From contig NZ_MKZS01000001.1 in NCBI RefSeq assembly GCF_001942495.1, forward strand, positions 7,084,665-7,148,664: a stretch of 64,000 nucleotides of DNA, written 5' to 3'. Made by a program: the position numbers and the translations under genes. Of the stretch, positions 1 through 8,792 are shown in pieces (positions within the stretch are counted from its first letter, which is position 1; every line of letters begins with the position of its first letter). The DNA comes from Moorena bouillonii PNG. Its GTDB lineage: Bacteria > Cyanobacteriota > Cyanobacteriia > Cyanobacteriales > Coleofasciculaceae. The notes below the pieces were generated by a model. It searched no databases and was not told where the DNA came from. It worked only from the letters and a program-made list of their open reading frames with translations.

Positions 1-49
1 GGCATAGATCTTTCCCGACTCACTCTATACAATAAGTCTACACCCGGAT

Positions 50-241
50 TTGATATTACAGCAAGGAAAACTGGAGCTAATTATGCGTCAGTTGACACGC
101 CAGGTTGGAACAATTGAGCCTACTCTAGAATCACTCATCAACAACTTATCTGTTGCTGATTTAGATCAATTGAGTGAAGCATTGTTCGATTTTTCCGATG
201 GCTCGGATTTATCCAGTTGGTTAGAGGGACTGAAAGGCTAA
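50..241 (+). pseudogene. DUF4351 C-terminal fragment of an Rpn-family nuclease
   Basis: The 63-codon frame carries the pattern of the DUF4351 tail found at the C-terminus of cyanobacterial Rpn/PD-(D/E)XK nucleases: RQLTRQVGTIEP, then NLSVADLDQLSEALFDF, then a final SSWL. A TAG at 5-7 closes the frame upstream and the first usable start is a TTG at 50. The catalytic domain is therefore absent or lies in another frame beyond the window edge. A relic is the likeliest reading; a free-standing short protein is possible but no ribosome-binding site is visible. A related tail ends the gene at 42204-43049. Confidence 0.6.
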
Positions 242-254
242 TCAGATGTAAGCA

Positions 255-283
255 TATGCGCTACGCGCACGCTACGCGAACAG
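255..283. repeat. 29-bp dispersed repeat (copy 1)
   Basis: This 29-bp string (core GCTACGCGCACGCTACGCG) recurs without mismatch at 52921-52949. Both copies are followed by GTCAGC/GCTGAC-type heptamer debris and lie just downstream of a coding region. Confidence 0.8.
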
Positions 284-428
284 CCGTCAGCGGTCAGCTG
301 TCAGCCCTTGGCTTAAAACAAGATATTCGGCTTAGGAGTTCAACGGACTCAAAGCCAAATACAATGAATTCCTTGGCCGAAAGGCCAAGGAACTGAGATT
401 AAACCAATGCTTACCTCTTTAATTCAAA

Positions 429-523
429 AGCTGATAGCTGATAGCTGATAGCTGATAGCTGATAGCTGATAGCTGATAGCTGATAGCTGATAGCTGATAG
501 CTGATAGCTGATAGCTGATAGCT
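429..523. repeat. Heptamer tandem array AGCTGAT, about 13.6 copies
   Basis: Perfect head-to-tail copies of a 7-bp unit, the arrangement known as STRR in cyanobacteria. The array stops 5 bp short of the stop codon of the minus-strand STAND gene (stop at 529-531), so it marks the point where that gene ends. The same heptamer reappears at 41305-41336. Confidence 0.95.
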
Positions 524-528
524 TAGAA

Positions 529-3471
529 TCAGCAACGTCTACGAATAGCCTCAGCTAAATAATCATAAATCAGTTGATATTGAGCTTCTGGTTCTTGCTG
601 CCATCTCATCACTAAACCTGACTTGACCAATAGCTCTAGGATAAAATCTAAGTTGTCAGTGGATAACTGTAACTCTGCTCCTAAATCGTCTTTTGTTCGG
701 AATGGTCGAGTGCCATCCTTATCCGTTAACAAACCCAAAATTTTCCAAGCCGCGTTTTGGTTTTCTGAACCACAATCAGAAACAACCCCTTCTAAATAGC
801 GCTCCACTAGCTTTTCTTTTGATCCGTTTTGTCGATAAGCCGCTAAAGTATTGATTTGCTCAGTTTGCAGTTGCACTCCCACTATCTGTAATTCAATCGG
901 GCTTACTTCTCCCACTGGTTCATTCTTAGCTAGGTCGTTTACCAACTCATCGACTAATGCATCCTCTAGGTAAAATTTAGCTCTAGTGGTTAGATTATAA
1001 ATAATCGATTTTGCCTCGTCTGGAGAAAAATTACCGACATAATAAAGGATACCTTTATTAAGAATATCATTATTAATGGCATCCAAATCTACCTGACGAG
1101 CGCACTTTAATAATAGGTGTAGATAATCCTCCCGTAAACACAGGATAACTTTGAGATAAGGAATATTAAGACAGTCACGGAAAAACTCAAAGAAGCGTTT
1201 TTGTTCAGCTGGCTCTCGGCAAGCAAAGAAAAACTCTTCAAATTGGTCAAAAATCAGGATGTTAATCTGGTTTTGCCGTTGATTTTTTTGCAACTGGTCT
1301 AGAAGAGTAGCCGGTTCTTCGCGTAGCGTGGCCTTTTGGCCAAGGTTGTTTTTATAACCTTCAACCTTTAAACCTTCAACCTTTAGACCTTCAACCTTTA
1401 AACCTTCAACCTTCAACGGTGAAGAACCTTCACCCTTCGCCTCTAGGATACGTTTACCCAACTCTTTTTCCCAGTCAGTGTAAACCTTCAACCTAATCGG
1501 GACTATATCACGGTTACCAATGGGTTGCTGTTTTAGGGCGGGGATTAGCCCAGCTTCTAGTAAGGAACTCTTGCCCACTCCAGCTTGACCATAAATTACA
1601 GTTAGTTTGTGCTGGGTACTGGCAATGCGTTGCACTAGCTCTTGTACTTTGTGTTGCCAATGGGAAGCAGTCATGGCCTGAGATACGGTAGCGCTACCTT
1701 TACTCTTGGTCTGTGCTAAGTGATTCTGTGCTAAGTGATTCTGTGCTAACTGATTCTGTTGGGAGGATTTGAGTTTACCCGCACCGATAAAAGCAAGTAA
1801 ACCATGCTCTTGTGCGATCGCAAGCCGTTCTTGTTTTACTGTAAATGCTGCTTGATATCGTTTTTGTTGCCAGTAGAGGGTTCCTAGAGTTTCCAGGATT
1901 TCCAGGTAGAGTTTCGGCTCATCACTAATCCCTAACTCCCTAGCCCGTTCCAGATGGCGAATCGCTGTGGAATGCTGACCCAAGTGCTGTTGGGCTTGAG
2001 CCAGAAGTAACAGATAGCGACCAACGGGAGATTTCTGTGTGATCTGTTCTGCATCTTGATCTATCTTAACTATTCCATTGAGGCAAGATAAAGCAGAATT
2101 TTCCTGATAGTCAAGGTACTGTTGCTGTTTTTGGGGTTGGATACTTGCCGGATGATAGGACAATTTTTTACTTCCCCCTCTTCCCTGTGTTCCATAGGCC
2201 AACAAATCTTCCCTATCCTGTGCAGCACCCTGTTCTTCTGTGACTTTTGTTATAATTACATTGGCATATAGTGCGTTTGTGTAAGCCTCCTGCCAGCAGG
2301 ATTTTTGTAGCGCCACTGTTCCTAGAAATCCATAATCCTGAGCTAGTTGCACAGGAGCAGAGTAACTTCTGTGTAGCGCTAGAGACTTTTTAGCTAGACT
2401 TTCCAAATCCTCCCAGGCTTCCAGAGATTGCAGTATCTCACCGAGTTTATTAATAAACTTAGCCACTAAATCCGGTCGTTGCTCTTGTTCGAACACCACC
2501 AGACACTGCTCTAAATACTCTTTAGCCTTGTACCAATTTTCTTGATAGCTAGGGTCTCCTGGTCTATACTGCTTAGCCTGATCGCAATAGCATAATCCTA
2601 GGTGAAACAGGAGAACTGCTTCTCGCTCCCGACGTGAAGGGGTAATAGGCTTAGAGGTTATGAAGGTAGGCAGACCAAGTCCGGGGAGAATCTCACCATT
2701 GTTTTCTGGCTTGCTCTGCTGCTTACCTGGTTTCTGTTGCCAGAATTCTAAACTTTTCTGATAGTGGGTAATAGCAACATCAATCTTGCCCAATCCATAA
2801 GCCTCTCGACCCCAGACAAAGTTAAGACTGGCTAGTAACTCTGGTGGCAACTCGTGGTTGCCACTTTCCAAATCCCGTAAGGCAAACTTAATTTCCTGAC
2901 TATAACCAGCACCTAAGATAGCATCATTGGGGGAAATTTCACTGGCACCTAATTCTAATACTGTGCTAAATAAAGACTTGGCTTTTTGTTGTAGGTTACT
3001 AATTAGGCTTGAGGTTGGGATTTCAAACATAACCGTTGTTGCCCAACTGTGGAAATCTGGTGTGATGCGAATCAGCTTACACAGCACCTCATCGTTAATC
3101 CACAACACTAATGGAAACTGGAAATTTTTGCGAAACTCTTCTCTAACTTGGTTTGTGGCGATTAACAGCTCATCAAGGTCAGTGACTGACTCTAAACCAA
3201 ACACCATCAAAGCGGCTGGCTGTTCCTCTCCGATTTCCTGTCGGAGGGTGGTGTAGAGTGTACAAGCAGATGGCTCTAGGAATACTTCCCGGATTGGCAC
3301 AGAGGAAATTTTGTGTAGTCTGCGCACCACTCGCTTACGCCACTTGGCATAATTACAGTGTGCGAACATCAGTAAAAACTGTCCCTCACTAGCAGCTATT
3401 GCCCAGGCTAGTTCTTCTACAGTATCCCGGTGGTGATTAGCTACAGGGTCGAGTAGGGGTGATTTAATCAT
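529..3471 (-). CDS. TPR-containing STAND NTPase without WD40 domain
   Basis: This 980-residue protein starts with a roughly 230-residue domain shared with the next gene upstream; the shared features are ELAWAI, a VFGLES segment, TNQVREEFRK and FPLVLWINDEV. A TPR-like helical region follows (about 215-580). The NTPase comes next, with Walker A GQAGVGKSS near residue 630 and Walker B ILIFDQFEEFFF near 740. The protein ends right after a winged-helix segment (YQLIYDYLAEAI). Its paralogue continues from there into a membrane helix and 14 WD40 repeats, so this copy looks truncated at the domain border. The linker between Walker A and B holds in-frame repeat sequence (LKVEG units). STAND proteins act as ligand-triggered switches in signalling or defence; the ligand here is unknown. 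A 281-bp gap separates it from the upstream gene. Confidence 0.85.
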   Translation of the reverse strand: MIKSPLLDPVANHHRDTVEELAWAIAASEGQFLLMFAHCNYAKWRKRVVRRLHKISSVPIREVFLEPSACTLYTTLRQEIGEEQPAALMVFGLESVTDLDELLIATNQVREEFRKNFQFPLVLWINDEVLCKLIRITPDFHSWATTVMFEIPTSSLISNLQQKAKSLFSTVLELGASEISPNDAILGAGYSQEIKFALRDLESGNHELPPELLASLNFVWGREAYGLGKIDVAITHYQKSLEFWQQKPGKQQSKPENNGEILPGLGLPTFITSKPITPSRREREAVLLFHLGLCYCDQAKQYRPGDPSYQENWYKAKEYLEQCLVVFEQEQRPDLVAKFINKLGEILQSLEAWEDLESLAKKSLALHRSYSAPVQLAQDYGFLGTVALQKSCWQEAYTNALYANVIITKVTEEQGAAQDREDLLAYGTQGRGGSKKLSYHPASIQPQKQQQYLDYQENSALSCLNGIVKIDQDAEQITQKSPVGRYLLLLAQAQQHLGQHSTAIRHLERARELGISDEPKLYLEILETLGTLYWQQKRYQAAFTVKQERLAIAQEHGLLAFIGAGKLKSSQQNQLAQNHLAQNHLAQTKSKGSATVSQAMTASHWQHKVQELVQRIASTQHKLTVIYGQAGVGKSSLLEAGLIPALKQQPIGNRDIVPIRLKVYTDWEKELGKRILEAKGEGSSPLKVEGLKVEGLKVEGLKVEGYKNNLGQKATLREEPATLLDQLQKNQRQNQINILIFDQFEEFFFACREPAEQKRFFEFFRDCLNIPYLKVILCLREDYLHLLLKCARQVDLDAINNDILNKGILYYVGNFSPDEAKSIIYNLTTRAKFYLEDALVDELVNDLAKNEPVGEVSPIELQIVGVQLQTEQINTLAAYRQNGSKEKLVERYLEGVVSDCGSENQNAAWKILGLLTDKDGTRPFRTKDDLGAELQLSTDNLDFILELLVKSGLVMRWQQEPEAQYQLIYDYLAEAIRRRC
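1318..1440 (-). repeat. Dispersed repeat inserted in frame within the STAND gene
   Basis: Positions 1318-1347 match the intergenic stretch 50716-50745 base for base over 30 bp (core GTAGCGTGGCCTTTTGGCC). It is followed by four tandem units that read LKVEG, related to the GGTTGAAGGTT repeats at 50611-50665. Intergenic repeat DNA is thus translated as part of the linker between Walker A and Walker B. Confidence 0.85.
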
Positions 3472-3564
3472 GATTTTAAGGATATTGCTTATGCCAGCAA
3501 GTGCTTATGCCAGCAAGTGAGGTAATTATGTTATCAGGAAATTAAATTCTATCCTGGTAGCAAA

Positions 3565-3692
3565 ATGGCAATTTTTTGTGATTTTTTTGTGATTAGTCAT
3601 GATAGGATTAAGTGTTAAGTAGTAACACTTAAATACTTAACACTACCTAGCACTATCTAACCGTACTACTTAACACTTATTAAAATTGCCAT
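3565..3692. repeat. 128-bp palindromic element in the STAND gene spacer
   Basis: The outer arms are ATGGCAATTTT (3565-3575) and AAAATTGCCAT (3682-3692), exact reverse complements. Between them several copies of AGTGTTAAGTA or its complement TACTTAACACT occur in both orientations. The element lies in the promoter-side spacer of the minus-strand gene at 529-3471. It could be a small MITE or an operator cluster; no open frame is present. Confidence 0.65.
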
Positions 3693-3752
3693 AGTTTTTT
3701 GCAATCCCATTCCAGACTGCTTCTGACAGAATCAGGACTCAGCAGGGAAGCA

Positions 3753-6700
3753 CTAACGACACCAACGACGCTCCCTCTTATTGACCTTAGTATTGTGCTT
3801 TAGATAATCCTGCAGCCAATCGCAAGCAAGGGAGTGTAGTTGATCAGGATGTCTGATAGTCTCTAAATTCCATATAATTACTCTAGCAGATGAATCTGAA
3901 GAAGCAATAGTCTGGCCATCGGGACTAAAACTGAGGCTAACTACAGCACCATCATGGCCAGAAAAGGTTTGAGGTTGTTTACCTTTGGTGTTCCAAAGCT
4001 TGACAGTTTTGTCAGCACTAGCGGTAGCAATGGTTTCACCATCGGGGCTAAACACCACACTCCAGACGGTATTGTCATGACCTTTAAGAGTTTTTAGTTC
4101 ATTACCATCACTAACATTCCAGAGTTTAACCATCTTATCCCTGGTAGCAGAGGCCAGGGTTTTACCATCGGGGCTGAAACCGACACTCAGAACCCAATCC
4201 TTATGACCATCGAGGGTTTGCAGCTCCTTGCCATCACTAACATTCCAAAGTTTGGCAGTCTTGTCTGCACTAGCCGTAGCAATCGTCTCACCATCAGGAC
4301 TGAACCTGACGCTGTTGATCCAATTTTCATGACCAGTCAGAGTTCTAATCTCAATACCATTCTGATTCCAGAGTTTAACCGTGTTGTCCCGACTAGCCGT
4401 AGCGATAATTTTGCCATCGGGACTGAAAGCGATACTCCTGACCACATCCTTATGACCAGATAGGGTGTGCAGTAACTTACCATTCTTATTCCAGATTTTG
4501 GCAGTATTGTCTGCACTAGCGCTAGCAATAGTCTTACCATCAGGGCTGAAACTAACACCCCACACCCAATCGGTATGACCAGTCAGAGTTCGCTGTAATT
4601 GACCATTTAAGCTCCAGAGTTGGATCGTGTTGTTCTTGCTAGCGGTAGCAATAGTCTGACCGTCGGGGCTATAACTGACGCTGTAAACGGTATTCTCATC
4701 CCCTGTGGGAATAGGGAGTTCATTACCGTATCGACTCCAAAGTTTAACCGTTTTGTCAGCACTAGCACTAGCCAAGGTCTGGCTGTCGGGGCTGAAATTA
4801 ACGCTCCATACCGTACTTTCATGACCGGTAAGGGTTTCGAGTAGCTTGCCATTTCGATTCCAAAGTTTAACCGTGTTGTCAGCACTAGCGCTAGCAAGGG
4901 TCTGACCGTCCGGACTGAAACTGATGCTAGTTACAGTACTTTGATGAATTTCATGGTCATCCGTTCCCAATGTCTGATACCGAGTACCGTCAAGTTTCCA
5001 GAGTTTGACAGTTTTATCCTTACTACCAGTAGCAATCAGTTTTCCGTCGGGACTGAAACTGACGCTAAAAACCGCATCGTCATGGCCTTCTATGGTTAGA
5101 GGCTTTTTGTTGTACAAGCCATTCCGGTTTCTACGCCAGAGTTTAACCGTGTTGTCAAAACTCCCGGTTGCCAGCACCTTGCTATCGGGGCTGAAACTAA
5201 TACTGAGCACTGCTTTATCATCATGGGCTTCTAAGATTTGGGGTTTTTTGCCTTCGAGGCTCCAGATGATAACTTTTCCATTCTCGCTAGAAGCAGCAAG
5301 GCTTTTGCGATCAGGGCTAAAACGCACGCTCCAAACTAAATTCGTATGCCCTGTCAGGGTTTGAATATACTTACCATTCCGTTGCCAAACTTTAACGGTT
5401 TGATCTTTACTAGCCGTGGCAATCAACTTGCCATCAGGACTGAAGGTAACACTTCTGATTTCATCCTGATGTCCATGCTTTCCTGCTAACGTGTAGAGTT
5501 CTTTGCCTTCCTTGGACCAGATTTTGACAGTTTCGTCGGAACTAGCCGTAGCAATTAGCTCACCGTCGGGACTGAAACTAACAGTGTTGACTGTATCAGT
5601 ATGACCTTCTAAGTGGTTGCGCTCTCTAACCCTATAAAAGGCTTGCTGTAGAGAACTCATCGCTATATCCTTAGTGTCAGAGCTTACCCGAACTGACCAC
5701 TTGAGTTTTTTTCCTGCCTGTAAGGCATCTTTTAGTGGATCGAGGGCATGACTATTGGAACGATAAAGGGCTTCTGAGGATTTAATCAGAGCTGTGATTT
5801 CGTTGTTTCTGGCTTGAGCCCAAAATATAGCAGCAAAAACGGTTGAGATCGCTAACATAAAAACTACAGCAATGGAGCCGTTCAGTGCTATCTTCGACTT
5901 CTGTAACCGGGCTTGAGAGAGCCGATGTTGCTCTTGGACTTCCTTAAGTTTTGCGAGTAATTCGCTATCTTGCTGCTGGCGAATCACAGAAACTAGATAA
6001 TCATGAACCAGTTGATAGCGGTTAACCGGACTTTCTCGTAAGAGCACCACTAATCCTGATTCGACTAGGATATTTAATACTAAATCTAACTGGTCTATTT
6101 TTTCTATTGCTAAATCTACTGCCAAGGCGTTTAAATCTTTTTCCAAATCCTGGCGGGTTTTAGGGGGGCGGGTGTTATTTTCTTCAGTCAGTAAATACAA
6201 GATAAGTTCAGCAGCTTTTTCATTCTCGGAACCACAATCAGCGATCACTTCTTGCAGATAACGCTGCACCAATTTTTCTTTAGGACCTTTTCTCCGATAA
6301 TGAGCTAGGGTAGTAATTCCTTCAGTTTGTAGTTGAGCTCCTACGATTTGTAATTCAATGGGACGAACTTCGCCTTCACTGCTGCCTAGTTCCTGAACTA
6401 AGGTGTTTACTAAAGCTTCTTCTAAATAAAATTGAGAGCGCTCGGTTAGGCTGCGAATAATAGATTTAGAATCGTCTAAGGAGAAATTTCCTAAATAATA
6501 AAGAATATCTTTGTCGAGAATGTTATTGTTGATTGGATAAAAGTTTTGATGACGAATTCCCTGCAACAAAAAGTACAAATCATTTTCCCGTAATGACAAG
6601 ATTACCTTGACGAAAGGAATCTGAAGACACTCCCGGAAAAAATCAAAAAAGCGTTTTCTTTCCGTAGGATTGTCCCAAATAAAGAAAAACTCTTCAAACT

Positions 6701-8792
6701 GGTCAAAAATCAGCACCGTTAGCAAATTGCGGTGTTCATTTTGTCGCAATTTCTCTAAAATGGTGGCTGGTTGCAGGTTAGTTTGGGTTGAATGTTGCAG
6801 GTTAGTTTGGGTTGAATGTTGCAGGTTAGTTTGGGTTGAATGTTGCAGGTTAGTTTGGGTTGAATGTTGCAGGTGAGAAGACTGCTGTGAACCTTCAACC
6901 TTCAACCGGTCAACCTTCAACCCAGAAAACCCTTGACCGTTCAACTGGTCAACTTTCAACGGAGAAGATGCTAAGGATTTCCAGACTTCCCTGACCCAAT
7001 CGGTATAAACCCTTACCAAAATTGGTACGACATCACGGGTTCCAATTACCTTAGTTTTGAGAGTGGGGACTAATCCAGCTTCTAGCAGGGAACTCTTACC
7101 TACCCCTGACTGACCGTAAATCACTGTCAGTTTGTGCTGGGTGCTGCCAATACGTTCCACTAAGCGCTCTACATCGTTCTGACGTACAGAAGCAGTGATT
7201 TCCTCCGCAGCAGTTTCCTGCTTTAGGAGTAAGGTAGAAGTTTGGCGTAGATGAGGTTTAAGCCGACCAGGTCCGATAAAGGCACGGAAACCGTACTGCT
7301 GCTCAACGGAGAATCGTTCTTGTTTGACCCGAAAGGCTTCTAGATACTGCTTTTGCCGGAAATAAAGCGTCCGCAATTTTTCCAAAATGCGAATATAAAG
7401 TTGTGGGGCATCCATTGGACCGGTTTCCTTAGCCCTTTCCAGGATAGTGATCGCCTCCTCCGACTGACCCAAATGCCCCTTCGCTTTAGCCAGAAGCAGT
7501 AGATAGGACATTTGATACTGTCCGGAGGTATTAGTTAACCGTGTTAGGAGTTCTAAAGCTTTCCTAGCTGCTTGCTGAGCGCCCATCCAACGGCAGTCTT
7601 GAAGGGCGACTGCAGCGATAAATCCATAATCTTGAGACAGTTGCAGTGAATTTCCATAGGTTCTGTGCAGTACCAGGGAGCGTTGCGCCAGACCTTGTAA
7701 GTCTTTCCAAGCTTCCAGTCGTTGTAGGGTTTCGCCAAGTTTAGTAATAAACTTGGCGATTAAATCTGGGCGTTTTGCTTGTTCAAATGTATCGATACAT
7801 TTTTGAAAATACCCTCTGGCTGTGATCCAGTGGTGACGAGTTTGGGAGCGATTGAGTTCAGCCAGGTTCAGATAACACAAACCGATATGAAACAGCAGTA
7901 GAGCTTGACGTTCTACTGGTGAAGGGGTTGAGGGGTCTCTCGGCAACGTCCGGAGGGAAGTAGGTATTTGGGTAGTTCGACCCAGTCTGGAGGTAAAACT
8001 AGTCTGCTGTTGTGTTTTCTGCTGTTGTGTTTCGCAGCTCCTAGATTGCTGCTGCCAAAAGGCTAAACTTTGCTGATAATACTCTAACGCCTGTTCGATC
8101 TGACCATTAATATAAGCTTCTCGACCAAGGACAAATGGCAAACTAGCTTCTTGGGTTATGTCTAAGACATCTCCACGAGTTTGCAAATCCCTCAAAGCTG
8201 AGTCCAATTCTCGGCAATAGCTGGAACCGAAAATAGCGGTATTGGGTAGGAACTGATCCCCACCGGCATCCAAAATACGAGTAAATAAATAACTCTCTCG
8301 CTCTGCTAGAGCTTCAATCAATTGACTAGAGGAGAGGACAAAATCTGTGCTTGTTGCCCAACTCTCTAAATCTGGCACAAACCGAATCAGCGTTTGCAAT
8401 ACCTCGTCATTTACCCATAACACTAGAGGGAAGGGGCAATGCTTGCGAAACTCCTCCCGCACTTGGTTGGTAGTGATTAGTACTTGCGACCGGTTGCTCA
8501 GGGACTCTAAACCAAAGACCATCACCGCAGCTGGCTGTTGATCCCCTAGCTGCTCCAAGATAGTGGTATAGAGACTTTTAACCTTAACCGACTGGTTCAG
8601 GTATATTTCCTGGAACTCAACAGCACAGACTTGCCGCAACTTCCGCACAATGTACTCCTGTAAAGCTTCATAGTTGCGGCGGGCTAAAATCAGGGAAAAC
8701 TCCCCTTGGGACGTCTCAATCGCCCAGGCGAGTTCCTGCATTGAATTAAAGTTGTAGGCATCCGCATCTTCTACGCGGTATAAGCTAGGCAT
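3753..8792 (-). CDS. STAND NTPase with TPRs, membrane helix and 14 WD40 repeats
   Basis: This 1679-residue protein has five parts. The N-terminal domain (1-250) is shared with the paralogue at 529-3471. TPR-like helices follow to about 520. The NTPase has Walker A GQSGVGKSS near 560 and Walker B LIFDQFEEFFF near 697. A winged-helix region lies near 920 and a single hydrophobic helix near 970-988. The C-terminal half contains 14 WD40 repeats (about 1060-1655), the number needed for two seven-bladed propellers; their near-identical FSPDG and TASADKTVKLW motifs suggest recent amplification. The start overlaps the upstream ATPase gene by 22 bp and has a GGAAGGA ribosome-binding site, so the two are probably translationally coupled. 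The likely role is a sensor switch: the propellers recognise a partner and the NTPase transmits the signal. The output is not visible from sequence. Confidence 0.92.
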   Translation of the reverse strand: MPSLYRVEDADAYNFNSMQELAWAIETSQGEFSLILARRNYEALQEYIVRKLRQVCAVEFQEIYLNQSVKVKSLYTTILEQLGDQQPAAVMVFGLESLSNRSQVLITTNQVREEFRKHCPFPLVLWVNDEVLQTLIRFVPDLESWATSTDFVLSSSQLIEALAERESYLFTRILDAGGDQFLPNTAIFGSSYCRELDSALRDLQTRGDVLDITQEASLPFVLGREAYINGQIEQALEYYQQSLAFWQQQSRSCETQQQKTQQQTSFTSRLGRTTQIPTSLRTLPRDPSTPSPVERQALLLFHIGLCYLNLAELNRSQTRHHWITARGYFQKCIDTFEQAKRPDLIAKFITKLGETLQRLEAWKDLQGLAQRSLVLHRTYGNSLQLSQDYGFIAAVALQDCRWMGAQQAARKALELLTRLTNTSGQYQMSYLLLLAKAKGHLGQSEEAITILERAKETGPMDAPQLYIRILEKLRTLYFRQKQYLEAFRVKQERFSVEQQYGFRAFIGPGRLKPHLRQTSTLLLKQETAAEEITASVRQNDVERLVERIGSTQHKLTVIYGQSGVGKSSLLEAGLVPTLKTKVIGTRDVVPILVRVYTDWVREVWKSLASSPLKVDQLNGQGFSGLKVDRLKVEGSQQSSHLQHSTQTNLQHSTQTNLQHSTQTNLQHSTQTNLQPATILEKLRQNEHRNLLTVLIFDQFEEFFFIWDNPTERKRFFDFFRECLQIPFVKVILSLRENDLYFLLQGIRHQNFYPINNNILDKDILYYLGNFSLDDSKSIIRSLTERSQFYLEEALVNTLVQELGSSEGEVRPIELQIVGAQLQTEGITTLAHYRRKGPKEKLVQRYLQEVIADCGSENEKAAELILYLLTEENNTRPPKTRQDLEKDLNALAVDLAIEKIDQLDLVLNILVESGLVVLLRESPVNRYQLVHDYLVSVIRQQQDSELLAKLKEVQEQHRLSQARLQKSKIALNGSIAVVFMLAISTVFAAIFWAQARNNEITALIKSSEALYRSNSHALDPLKDALQAGKKLKWSVRVSSDTKDIAMSSLQQAFYRVRERNHLEGHTDTVNTVSFSPDGELIATASSDETVKIWSKEGKELYTLAGKHGHQDEIRSVTFSPDGKLIATASKDQTVKVWQRNGKYIQTLTGHTNLVWSVRFSPDRKSLAASSENGKVIIWSLEGKKPQILEAHDDKAVLSISFSPDSKVLATGSFDNTVKLWRRNRNGLYNKKPLTIEGHDDAVFSVSFSPDGKLIATGSKDKTVKLWKLDGTRYQTLGTDDHEIHQSTVTSISFSPDGQTLASASADNTVKLWNRNGKLLETLTGHESTVWSVNFSPDSQTLASASADKTVKLWSRYGNELPIPTGDENTVYSVSYSPDGQTIATASKNNTIQLWSLNGQLQRTLTGHTDWVWGVSFSPDGKTIASASADNTAKIWNKNGKLLHTLSGHKDVVRSIAFSPDGKIIATASRDNTVKLWNQNGIEIRTLTGHENWINSVRFSPDGETIATASADKTAKLWNVSDGKELQTLDGHKDWVLSVGFSPDGKTLASATRDKMVKLWNVSDGNELKTLKGHDNTVWSVVFSPDGETIATASADKTVKLWNTKGKQPQTFSGHDGAVVSLSFSPDGQTIASSDSSARVIIWNLETIRHPDQLHSLACDWLQDYLKHNTKVNKRERRWCR
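6771..6873 (-). repeat. 24-bp in-frame tandem repeat, four copies
   Basis: The 24-bp unit encodes LQHSTQTN four times in the linker between Walker A and Walker B of the WD40 STAND protein. This is the same linker that carries LKVEG repeats in the paralogue. GGTTGAAGG-type repeat sequence follows at 6890-6970. Confidence 0.9.

Noticed and set aside
429..523. Tandem array as a CRISPR
   Set aside because: Units are 7 bp with no spacers; no cas genes are present in the window.
4203..5364. Several open frames opposite the WD40 region
   Set aside because: They are antisense or out-of-frame shadows of the repetitive WD40 coding sequence.
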